From an uncultured Cetobacterium sp. (GTDB lineage Bacteria; Fusobacteriota; Fusobacteriia; Fusobacteriales; Fusobacteriaceae): a DNA stretch of 5,209 bases. The stretch spans positions 1 through 5,209 of the forward strand of contig CAAFWD010000124.1 in assembly GCA_900766645.1 (NCBI GenBank), given 5' to 3'. The notes beneath the pieces were generated by a model. That model was not told where the DNA came from and made no database searches. It worked only from the letters and a program-made list of their open reading frames with translations. The position numbers were made by a program, and so were the translations under genes. Positions 1-5,193 of this stretch are shown here, piece after piece; the stretch's first letter is position 1, and each line of letters starts with the position of its first letter.

Positions 1-232
1 TAACAGCTAAAATACCCACAAAAACTAGGGGTATAAAAACTTTATTCATATTAACAGTTCCGTATTTAGTGTAATATAAAGTGATAGTTAAGAAAATAGT
101 TGAAGCACCTGCAGGAATTAGTTGATTTAAACAAAAAAGTTTTCTATTAAATTTTTTTTGACACCCACATCCAAGACTAGTAACTCCAAATGTACCAACA
201 ATAATGATAATAATAAGTAAATAAATAGGCAT
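1..232 (-). CDS. Unrecognised small integral membrane protein, 5' part only (cut by left window edge)
   Basis: An open frame on the minus strand starts with ATG at 232-230 and runs without a stop to the window edge, giving 77 codons. The start is supported by a good Shine-Dalgarno (GGAGG on the minus strand, 245-241) 8 nt upstream and by a promoter-like pair further up. The N-terminus (MPIYLLIIIIIVG) is a strongly hydrophobic segment (residues about 3-21). It is followed by a short Cys-containing basic loop with C22-G-C24 and C34 plus several Lys/Arg. A second hydrophobic segment covers about 38-54, and a third begins near 64. I do not recognise the family. The CGC motif is not a good lipobox (Ser-Leu-Gly before Cys, and no basic n-region), so it is probably a polytopic inner-membrane protein. 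It is transcribed divergently from the secreted flavin-domain-like gene. The C-terminus lies outside the window. Confidence 0.7.
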   Translation of the reverse strand, partial: MPIYLLIIIIIVGTFGVTSLGCGCQKKFNRKLFCLNQLIPAGASTIFLTITLYYTKYGTVNMNKVFIPLVFVGILAV

Positions 233-265
233 GAAATACCCCTCCCTAATTTTATATAATGATAA

Positions 266-294
266 AGGATACTCCTTCAATTAATGTTTGTCAA
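266..294 (-). promoter_or_regulatory. Predicted sigma-70 type promoter for the leftward membrane-protein gene
   Basis: Read on the minus strand, a perfect -35 TTGACA lies at 294-289. It is separated by 17 bp from TATCCT at 271-266, a -10 with 4 of 6 consensus bases. Predicted transcription starts near 259, giving a short leader that contains the Shine-Dalgarno at 245-241. The -35 is strong and the -10 mediocre, so activation by a factor is possible. This is prediction from motif and spacing only. Confidence 0.5.
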
Positions 295-325
295 TATATT
301 GTGTACAAGATCAAAGTTTATTAAA

Positions 326-354
326 TTGACATTTTACTTTTTATAAAGTATATA
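326..354 (+). promoter_or_regulatory. Predicted sigma-70 type promoter for the secreted flavin-domain-like gene
   Basis: A perfect -35 TTGACA (326-331) is followed after exactly 17 bp by TATATA (349-354), overlapping a TATAAG (351-356). The start would fall near 361, leaving a leader of about 25 nt with the Shine-Dalgarno GGAGGAG (374-380) 5 nt before the ATG. It faces away from the leftward promoter, and the two -35 boxes are 31 bp apart. Confidence 0.6.
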
Positions 355-385
355 AGTAATAAATTTAAGAAATGGAGGAGAGATT

Positions 386-907
386 ATGAAAAAAATTTTA
401 ATTCTATTAGGAGCGTTAAGTATATCTATGTCATCATTTGCTTATAAAGCAAAGTCAGAAGATTTATCAAAGTACACACTTGAAAATTATAAACCACAAG
501 TAGAAAAAACACTTGAAAGATCGGGATTAGAATTTGATGAAGTTGGGAAAATATATGATTCTCCAAGTTTAGGATACTATAACTTTGTTAGTGTAAAAAA
601 AGATGGGAAAGTTATAGCTTATGTAGGGTTAACTCACATAAAAAGTTATAATAAACATGAGGCCCTTCTTGCTACAATATCCCCGGACGGAAAGTTACTA
701 GGATTTTATTTACCAGATGTAAATGAAAAACATCCAAATGTAAATGAAAAAGAATGGATGAATAAATATATTAATAAAAGTATAGATGAATTACCAGTAG
801 ATAGTTTAGCGGGATCAACTTTTCATGCTCATAGTGTAAATGGAGAACTTAGAAATCTTTTAAGAGCATTTGATTATAAAAAGGATATTTTAACAGAGAA
901 TAATTAA
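386..907 (+). CDS. Secreted FMN-binding-domain-like protein with a variant flavinylation motif
   Basis: The 173-residue protein begins with a typical Sec signal peptide: MKK, a hydrophobic core to about residue 15, and predicted cleavage after Ser-Phe-Ala at residue 19. The mature protein is therefore periplasmic or extracellular. No second membrane segment is seen. Residues about 66-165 follow the FMN_bind pattern: a strand with 'KKDGKVIAYVG', a second strand with 'LLATISPDGKLLGFYLPD', a lysine-rich stretch with a Trp, then 'VDSLAGSTFHAHSVNGELRNLL'-like helix entry (residues 138-159). In known FMN_bind proteins (RnfG, NqrC), ApbE attaches FMN to the Thr of Dxx(S/T)GAT. Here D139 and T145 are kept, but the intervening residues read S-L-A-G-S. 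FMN attachment is thus possible but unproven. The strong SD at 374-380 fixes the start. A terminator follows directly, so the gene is monocistronic. The alternative is a non-flavinylated relative of the fold. The redox partner is not visible here. Confidence 0.65.
   Translation: MKKILILLGALSISMSSFAYKAKSEDLSKYTLENYKPQVEKTLERSGLEFDEVGKIYDSPSLGYYNFVSVKKDGKVIAYVGLTHIKSYNKHEALLATISPDGKLLGFYLPDVNEKHPNVNEKEWMNKYINKSIDELPVDSLAGSTFHAHSVNGELRNLLRAFDYKKDILTENN
717..751 (+). repeat. In-frame 14-bp direct repeat with 21-bp period inside the secreted protein gene
   Basis: ATGTAAATGAAAAA occurs at 717-730 and again at 738-751. The 21-bp offset is seven codons, giving two tandem heptads that each begin with (D/N)VNEK at residues 111-115 and 118-122. 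It looks like a short in-frame duplication in a surface loop between the core strands and the flavin-motif helix. Slippage-type origin is inference. Confidence 0.6.
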
Positions 908-909
908 AA

Positions 910-937
910 AAGGGATAGTTACTATCCCTTCTTTCTT
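910..937. terminator. Bidirectional intrinsic terminator between convergent genes
   Basis: A perfect 9-bp stem, AAGGGATAG (910-918) and CTATCCCTT (922-930), encloses a TTA loop. On the plus strand it is followed by TTCTTTCTTT, an interrupted U-tract ending the secreted-protein transcript. On the minus strand the stem is followed by an uninterrupted run of six T (from the A-run at 906-911), ending the nucleotidyltransferase-like transcript whose stop codon is at 939-937. The minus-strand U-tract is the better of the two. Confidence 0.85.
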
Positions 938-1371
938 TACTTAGAATCATTATTTTCATCCTGTTCATTAAAAAATAAATCATTAAAACTATTTTCTTGG
1001 TCCAAAATTTCTTGGCTAGCAAGTTGTCCATCGATGTATCTACTTAAAATATCTAGTTCAAACTCTTCTCGTTTTGATGAATTATTATCAAATATTACAT
1101 TCCACTGAGTTGTTACATCATATTGAAAATCAATAGATGAGTCCTTAAGATCATTTAAGTCCACCTCTCTTCCGAGTTTAGAACTTATCTCTTGGGCTTT
1201 TTCAAAAAGTTTAAATTTGTTAATTCTATTTGTTGAAAAAAAAGCTACCTCAATTTTACCTATAGATTCATCATCATCTAAATTTAAATAAAACGATTCA
1301 AGTGCATAAATCCATTCACAGTTAAAAATTTTGAGTTCTTTTATAAGGATATCAATATCTTTATTTTCCAT
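937..1371 (-). CDS. MNT-type minimal nucleotidyltransferase-like protein, catalytic residues apparently lost
   Basis: The chosen start is the ATG at 1371-1369 (144 residues). A strong SD, AAAGGTGAT, lies just upstream with about 6 nt spacing. Earlier in-frame starts (GTG at 1380, ATG at 1377) sit inside that SD. Similarity to MntA-like nucleotidyltransferases is clearest in the second half: GREVDLNDL (residues 67-75), then a V..qwnvIfdn strand (87-96) and a FELDILSRYID helix (104-114). MntA proteins normally carry a GSxARG loop and a DxD pair for Mg-ATP. Here the equivalent positions read E25-S26 and K39-I-E41, while the third-Asp position (D71) is kept. The acidic Asn/Asp/Glu-rich tail after residue 120 is not part of the fold. 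MntA antitoxins usually sit beside a HEPN toxin gene and AMPylate it; no HEPN gene lies next to this one. The protein may be a non-catalytic relative with a binding role. Family assignment is by recognition of pattern only. Confidence 0.6.
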   Translation of the reverse strand: MENKDIDILIKELKIFNCEWIYALESFYLNLDDDESIGKIEVAFFSTNRINKFKLFEKAQEISSKLGREVDLNDLKDSSIDFQYDVTTQWNVIFDNNSSKREEFELDILSRYIDGQLASQEILDQENSFNDLFFNEQDENNDSK

Positions 1372-1520
1372 AAACATCACCTTTTTAATTAGTATATTTA
1401 TATTCTATTACTAAAAAATATTAAAGATACCTTTATATAAAAATTTAGATATTTTTAAAGTGAAAAATATAGTTAAATTTATATCAATTTAGTTAAAGAT
1501 AAATATAGATGGATAAAGGG

Positions 1521-1536
1521 ACTAAAGCTATTTAGT
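1521..1536. repeat. Short inverted repeat upstream of glyA
   Basis: ACTAAA (1521-1526) and TTTAGT (1531-1536) form perfect 6-bp arms around GCTA. It lies well upstream of both predicted glyA promoters and has no T-run, so it is not a terminator. It could be a regulator site or chance in A+T-rich DNA. Confidence 0.3.
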
Positions 1537-1562
1537 TAATAAAAATTTAAATATAATTATTC

Positions 1563-1593
1563 TTGTATTGGGAACTTAGGACATACTTATAAT
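1563..1593 (+). promoter_or_regulatory. Possible distal glyA promoter
   Basis: A perfect -10 TATAAT is at 1588-1593. The best -35 candidate is TTGTAT (1563-1568), but the spacer is 19 bp, longer than ideal. It lies 39 bp upstream of the proximal TATAAT. Weak to moderate on its own. Confidence 0.35.
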
Positions 1594-1604
1594 AAAAAAA
1601 GTTC

Positions 1605-1632
1605 TAGACTTATGAAAAAATTAACGTATAAT
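1605..1632 (+). promoter_or_regulatory. Predicted proximal glyA promoter
   Basis: TAGACT (1605-1610, 4 of 6 matches to TTGACA) is followed after 16 bp by a perfect TATAAT (1627-1632). The start would be near 1639, giving a leader of about 34 nt that contains the SD AAAGGAGG (1656-1663), 9 nt before the glyA ATG. The -10 box overlaps the left arm of an inverted repeat, which suggests repression at this promoter. Confidence 0.55.
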
Positions 1633-1649
1633 AGTTAGCATAACTATTA
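1629..1649. promoter_or_regulatory. Operator-like inverted repeat over the glyA -10 box and start point
   Basis: Perfect 9-bp arms, TAATAGTTA (1629-1637) and TAACTATTA (1641-1649), flank GCA. The repeat covers most of the -10 box and the predicted transcription start, the usual location of a repressor operator. As RNA only the right-hand part would be made from the proximal promoter, so a DNA site is more likely than an RNA hairpin for that transcript. The binding protein is unknown; it does not resemble a purine (PurR) box as I know it. Confidence 0.5.
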
Positions 1650-1672
1650 AAAACTAAAGGAGGGTACTAGAT

Positions 1673-2920
1673 ATGTTAAGTGTATTAAAAGATGTAGATT
1701 TTGAAGTGTATGACGCTATAAACCAAGAGTTAGAAAGACAGGAGTATAATATAGAGTTAATAGCCTCGGAGAATTTTGTGTCCAGAGCTGTATTAGAAGC
1801 TGTGGGATCTATTATGACTAATAAATATGCAGAGGGGTACCCAGATAAGAGATACTATGGTGGATGTGAAAAAGTTGACATAGTTGAGAAATTAGCAATT
1901 GAAAGAGCAAAAAAACTTTTTGGAGCGAAATTTGTTAATGTTCAGCCACATTCAGGGTCTCAAGCTAATATGGCGGCCTATAGAAGCTTAATAGAATTAG
2001 GTGATTGCATACTTGGAATGAGACTTGACCATGGAGGACATTTAACTCATGGGAAAAATGTGAATTTCTCAGGACATGATTATAAAGTTGTTTCGTATAG
2101 TGTAAAAAAAGATGATGAAAGAATAGATTATGATGAGGTAAGAGCTCTTGCTTTAGAGCATAGACCAAAGTTAATAGTAGCTGGAGCCAGTGCATATCCA
2201 AGAGTTATAGACTTTAAAAAATTTAGAGAGATAGCTGATGAGGTAGGAGCATATTTAGTTGTAGATATGGCTCATATAGCTGGATTAGTTGCAACAGGAA
2301 TCCATCCATCACCAATTCCTTATGCGGACATAGTAACAACAACAACTCATAAAACTCTTCGTGGAACTAGAGGAGGATTAATTCTTACAAATGATGAGGA
2401 GATAGCTAAAAAAATTGATAAAATAGTATTTCCAGGAATACAAGGTGGACCACTAATGCATGTAATAGCTGGAAAGGCAGTAGCATTAAAAGAGGCCCTT
2501 TCTCCAGAGTTTGAAGATTATCAAATTCAAGTTGTAAAAAATGCTAAAGTTTTAGCTCAAACATTAATGGATAATGGAGTTAGAGTTGTAAGTGGAGGAA
2601 CAGATAACCATCTTATTCTTGTTGATTTAACGAATCTTGATATAACAGGGAAAGTTGCAGAGAAAGCTTTAGAAAAAGCAGCAATAACTGTTAATAAAAA
2701 TGGGATTCCATATGATACAAAAAGTCCATTTATAACAAGTGGAATTAGAATAGGAACACCAGCTGTAACAACAAGAGGAATGACAGAACATGAAATGAGA
2801 ATAATAGGGGAACTTATTATAAAAGTTTTAAAAAATCCTGAAAATGAGGAAATTTTAAAGGAAGTAGCTAAAGATGTAAAAAATCTTTGTATTAAATTTC
2901 CATTATATATAGAGGAATAG
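1673..2920 (+). CDS. glyA: Serine hydroxymethyltransferase
   Basis: This cytoplasmic PLP enzyme interconverts serine plus tetrahydrofolate with glycine plus 5,10-methylene-tetrahydrofolate, the main source of one-carbon units for purines, thymidylate and methionine. At 415 residues it has the normal bacterial length and aligns throughout. Visible landmarks are IASENFVS (30-37); NKYAEGYPDKRYYGG (50-64), with the Tyr/Glu residues contributed across the dimer; HSGSQAN (93-99), phosphate binding; HGGHLTHG (120-127), whose H123 stacks on PLP; VDMAHIAG (197-204), whose D198 contacts the pyridine nitrogen; TTTTHKTLRGTRGG (222-235), whose K227 forms the Schiff base; and SGIRIGTPA (356-364), whose R359 binds the substrate carboxylate. 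All appear intact. The start follows AAAGGAGG at 1656-1663. The gene is flanked by its own promoter region and terminator, so it is probably monocistronic. Roles in threonine-aldolase-type side reactions are known for the family. Confidence 0.98.
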   Translation: MLSVLKDVDFEVYDAINQELERQEYNIELIASENFVSRAVLEAVGSIMTNKYAEGYPDKRYYGGCEKVDIVEKLAIERAKKLFGAKFVNVQPHSGSQANMAAYRSLIELGDCILGMRLDHGGHLTHGKNVNFSGHDYKVVSYSVKKDDERIDYDEVRALALEHRPKLIVAGASAYPRVIDFKKFREIADEVGAYLVVDMAHIAGLVATGIHPSPIPYADIVTTTTHKTLRGTRGGLILTNDEEIAKKIDKIVFPGIQGGPLMHVIAGKAVALKEALSPEFEDYQIQVVKNAKVLAQTLMDNGVRVVSGGTDNHLILVDLTNLDITGKVAEKALEKAAITVNKNGIPYDTKSPFITSGIRIGTPAVTTRGMTEHEMRIIGELIIKVLKNPENEEILKEVAKDVKNLCIKFPLYIEE

Positions 2921-2922
2921 GA

Positions 2923-2960
2923 AAAAGGATCTACTTAAGTAGATCCTTTTCTATTTTTAT
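2923..2960. terminator. Bidirectional intrinsic terminator, a perfect 28-bp palindrome
   Basis: AAAAGGATCTACTT (2923-2936) is followed directly by its exact reverse complement (2937-2950). In RNA this gives a stem of about 12 bp with a TTAA loop. Plus-strand transcripts from glyA run into TTTTCTATTTTT (2947-2958). Minus-strand transcripts from the MerR gene run into five T after the stem. The MerR stop codon (2933-2931) and its last codons lie inside the stem, so the hairpin is partly coding. Confidence 0.88.
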
Positions 2961-3764
2961 TACTGGAATTTGAACTTCAGAAATATATTCTTCAGATGTA
3001 CTAGTAGCATGAATATCAATATGAAAAAATTCATAAATATCTCCAACAATTTCTAAATCTTCTAATTTTATAAATTTTTTTAATAAATTATAGTATTTAT
3101 AGCTTTCAGAATAGTTTCCTTTGAAAAATAAAGTTAGAAAAAGCCCTTCTTTTAAAATATCATTACTAAATTTTTTTTCATTATCCACAATAAAAGTTTC
3201 GCTATAGATATTATAATTTCCATTTAAAAAATCATTTTTATTTAATGTGACCCCACGCTCACTATCTGCAAATATAAAATTATTTTCAAAAAAAGTTTCA
3301 GCAGTTAAATGTTTAATAGCGTAATCTATATCCTCTTCATTTTTTATTTTTCCCTTTAATTTAATAATATTTCTTTTGGGAATATATTTTAAAATAGGTT
3401 TATTAAAAATTATTTCATCTTGAAAATATTTTAATTTTTCTTTTTTTGATAGAAGTTCAGATTTTAATTTTAAAAGAGATTCAATTTCTTTATTAACTGA
3501 ATTCAACTGAAAATCAATTATATTTTTAGTTGTCTCTAAATTTCTTTCTTTTAAAAATATCTTTATTTTTTCTAAACTAAGACCAAGTTTTCGAAGGCTT
3601 CTAATATTATTTAAAATCCAAATTTGTTCACGAGAATAGTATCTATATCCATTTTCTTTTTTTAAGACTGGTTTCAAAAGATCTATTTTATCGTAGTGCC
3701 TAAGAATATCAACACTAACATTATATAATTTACTAATTTCTCCAATAGAATAAAATGATTTCAT
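2931..3764 (-). CDS. MerR-family regulator with GyrI-like effector-binding domain (BmrR type)
   Basis: This 277-residue cytoplasmic transcription factor has the three-part layout of multidrug-sensing MerR proteins. Residues 1-70 are the winged helix-turn-helix: YSIGEISKLYNVSVDILRHYD (5-25), then LLKP and the wing NGYRYYS (38-44), then the IWILNNIRSLRKLGLSLEKIKIFL helices. Residues about 75-117 form the long Lys/Glu/Leu-rich dimerisation coiled coil. Residues about 125-270 resemble GyrI-like ligand domains: the G-Y/N-SESYKYYNLLKKFI segment (216-232), then GDIYEFFHID (241-250) and EEYISEVQIPV (258-268). Acidic residues E245 and E263 sit where such domains often contact cationic ligands. There is no cysteine in the protein, arguing against metal or redox sensing of the MerR/ZntR/SoxR kind. 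The start has GGGAG (3777-3773) 8 nt upstream. Divergence from the MATE gene, with a 19-bp-spaced promoter between, makes that gene the likely target. The ligand is unknown. Confidence 0.9.
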   Translation of the reverse strand: MKSFYSIGEISKLYNVSVDILRHYDKIDLLKPVLKKENGYRYYSREQIWILNNIRSLRKLGLSLEKIKIFLKERNLETTKNIIDFQLNSVNKEIESLLKLKSELLSKKEKLKYFQDEIIFNKPILKYIPKRNIIKLKGKIKNEEDIDYAIKHLTAETFFENNFIFADSERGVTLNKNDFLNGNYNIYSETFIVDNEKKFSNDILKEGLFLTLFFKGNYSESYKYYNLLKKFIKLEDLEIVGDIYEFFHIDIHATSTSEEYISEVQIPVIKIEKDLLK

Positions 3765-3799
3765 AATTTAAACTCCCAAACAAAATTTTATAATACCTT

Positions 3800-3830
3800 T
3801 TGACTCTAGAACTATACTAGAGATTATACT
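3800..3830 (+). promoter_or_regulatory. MerR-type promoter/operator of the MATE gene (19-bp spacer with dyad)
   Basis: The -35 TTGACT (3800-3805) and -10 TATACT (3825-3830) are separated by 19 bp instead of 17. The dyad arms CTCTAG (3804-3809) and CTAGAG (3817-3822) lie largely within the spacer. MerR-family activators bind such a dyad and untwist the over-long spacer when ligand-bound. The start is predicted near 3837, and the SD AGGAGG (3848-3853) is 8 nt before the MATE ATG. A second small palindrome, TTATA-C-TATAA (3824-3834), overlaps the -10. The regulator's own leftward promoter is less clear: TATTAT on the minus strand (3795-3790) is a candidate -10 with a poor -35, so binding here may also control the regulator. 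Confidence 0.82.
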
Positions 3831-3861
3831 ATAACTAGCACAAAATTAGGAGGAATATTTT

Positions 3862-5193
3862 ATGAAAGAGAAAATGTTAAAAGGAAATATTATAAGTTTA
3901 GCCGCCAGATATGGGATTCCATCGGTCCTCACAATGTGGATTTTTTCATTGTATACTATTGTGGATGGAGTTTTTATTGGAAAATTTTTAGGTTCTAAAA
4001 GTTTAGCAGCAGTAAATATAGTCATGCCATATGTTAATTTTTCCTTTGCCTTAGGAATTATGATAGCAATTGGAAGTTCAACCATGATATCCATACAACT
4101 AGGGGCTGGAAATGATGGGCTAGCAAAAAAAATATATAGTATATCATTGAAGCTATTTATTATTTTTGGAATATTTTTAAGTGTTTTAGGAATTATGTTT
4201 CCAGAAAAAGTAGTTAGATTATTGGGAGCAGATAGTGTTATTTTAAATGAAGCAATAGAATACCTTTTTTACCTCTCGTTTTTCACTTTATTTTATATTT
4301 TATCTTATGGACTAGAATGTTTTGTTAGAATAGAAGGAAAACAAAACTACTCTTTATTTTGCATTTTGGGTGGAGCTATCATGAATATAGTATTGGATTA
4401 TGTATTAATAGTTACATTGAATATGGGAATTAAAGGAGCTGCAATAGCAACAGGAATGGCACAGCTAACAACTGCACTTATGCTTTGGGGAATTTTATGT
4501 TTAAAAGGGAAAAAGTTAAAATATGTTTCAGCTAATATAAAAAAAGATGTTGTTATATCAATTTTATATAATGGATCGTCAGAGTTTTTAACAGAGATAA
4601 CAACAGGTATAGTTCTTATGGTTTTTAATATTTATATTATGAATTATATAGGCAGCGAAGGAGTTTCAGCATTTGGAATAATTGGATATATATCTACACT
4701 GGTAACTATGACAATGATAGGATTTTCTCAGGGGATTCAACCAATAATTAGTTATAATTATGGAGCTAAAGAGAATAAAAGAGTTTTAGATATTTTAAAA
4801 TTTGGACTTTTAGTAGTTCTTTTATTGGGAGGATTATTTTATTTTTTAGTAAATATATTTTCTCACAATTTGATAACAATTTTTACAAAGGAGGGGGATA
4901 ATTTATACTTTATAACAAAGGAAGCTATAACTTATTATAGTTTTACATATTTTATAATGGGTATAAATATAATTATAAGTGCTTATTTTACAGCTATTGA
5001 AAATGCTTTTATATCATGTATTTTAAGTGTTTTTAGAGGATTAATTTTTATAAATATTTTATTATATGCTTTACCTAAAATTTTTTCAACGAAAGGGATT
5101 TGGTTGTCAGCTTCAGTGAATGAATTTATTATGATAGGACTTTCAATATATCTTTTTAGAAACAGTTTAAAAAATTTATATAAAATTATATAA
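3862..5193 (+). CDS. MATE-family multidrug efflux transporter, MepA-like
   Basis: This 443-residue inner-membrane protein has about 12 hydrophobic segments in two homologous halves (roughly 1-215 and 228-443), the normal MATE size and layout. MATE pumps export cationic drugs, dyes and metabolites in exchange for Na+ or H+. Features typical of the MepA branch are the N-terminal 'YGIPSVLTMWIFSLYTIVDGVFIG' region (17-40) with an acidic residue D35 in TM1, GxSTMISIQLGAG (71-83) after TM2, GLECFVRIEGK (150-160), NIVLDYVLI (175-183) in TM5, and SQGIQPIISYNYGAKE (289-304) linking TM8 to TM9. Both ends are intact: SD AGGAGG at 3848-3853 and TAA at 5191-5193. The divergent MerR gene and MerR-type promoter imply inducible expression. 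The substrate cannot be told from sequence, nor can Na+ versus H+ coupling. No terminator is visible in the 16 bp left in the window. Confidence 0.93.
   Translation: MKEKMLKGNIISLAARYGIPSVLTMWIFSLYTIVDGVFIGKFLGSKSLAAVNIVMPYVNFSFALGIMIAIGSSTMISIQLGAGNDGLAKKIYSISLKLFIIFGIFLSVLGIMFPEKVVRLLGADSVILNEAIEYLFYLSFFTLFYILSYGLECFVRIEGKQNYSLFCILGGAIMNIVLDYVLIVTLNMGIKGAAIATGMAQLTTALMLWGILCLKGKKLKYVSANIKKDVVISILYNGSSEFLTEITTGIVLMVFNIYIMNYIGSEGVSAFGIIGYISTLVTMTMIGFSQGIQPIISYNYGAKENKRVLDILKFGLLVVLLLGGLFYFLVNIFSHNLITIFTKEGDNLYFITKEAITYYSFTYFIMGINIIISAYFTAIENAFISCILSVFRGLIFINILLYALPKIFSTKGIWLSASVNEFIMIGLSIYLFRNSLKNLYKII

Larger units (their letters stand above)
1381..1672. other. Intergenic region between divergent nucleotidyltransferase-like gene and glyA
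   Basis: This stretch of about 290 bp is very A+T-rich and holds no credible gene; the small frames starting at 1509 and 1612 are only eight codons or so. Its right part (1563-1663) holds the glyA promoters, an inverted repeat and the ribosome binding site. The left part should hold the promoter of the leftward gene, but I see no convincing -35/-10 pair there. TAGTTAA recurs at 1470-1476, 1490-1496 and 1533-1539. No folded riboswitch-like structure (such as glycine or T-box) is evident. Confidence 0.6.

Noticed and set aside
200..220. Fur-box-like run (ATAATGATAATAATA)
   Set aside because: It is explained by consecutive Ile codons in the leftward membrane-protein gene, lies inside the coding region, and lacks the right half of a Fur palindrome.
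167..232. Lipoprotein lipobox (TSLGC) in the leftward protein
   Set aside because: The residues before Cys do not fit the L-[AST]-[GA]-C pattern, there is no basic n-region, and more membrane segments follow.
849..1031. Minus-strand open frame of 60 codons
   Set aside because: It overlaps the end of the secreted-protein gene, the terminator and the start of the opposite gene in another frame. It has no SD and a composition unlike a real protein.
1470..1539. TAGTTAA repeated at 1470, 1490 and 1533 as a possible regulator motif
   Set aside because: Spacing is irregular, the same heptamer occurs inside a coding region near position 85, and such words are common in A+T-rich DNA. Kept only as a note.
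1572..1604. GAACTT/AAGTTC inverted repeat with a 21-nt loop
   Set aside because: Only 6-bp arms with a long A+T-rich loop; consistent with chance, and no riboswitch core can be built on it.
1612..1638. Small frame MKKLTYNS upstream of glyA as a leader peptide
   Set aside because: It has no SD, overlaps the promoter itself, and would not be transcribed from the proximal start.
1381..1672. Glycine riboswitch or T-box leader before glyA
   Set aside because: No paired aptamer-like stems, conserved T-box sequence or terminator/antiterminator pair is visible, and the leader from the proximal promoter would be only about 34 nt.
1965..2201. Minus-strand open frame of 78 codons inside glyA
   Set aside because: It is a shadow of the strongly conserved glyA reading frame, with no SD and no recognisable domain.
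3846..4094. Minus-strand open frame of 82 codons at the start of the MATE gene
   Set aside because: It lies antisense to the MATE N-terminus and covers its SD; no supporting start signals.
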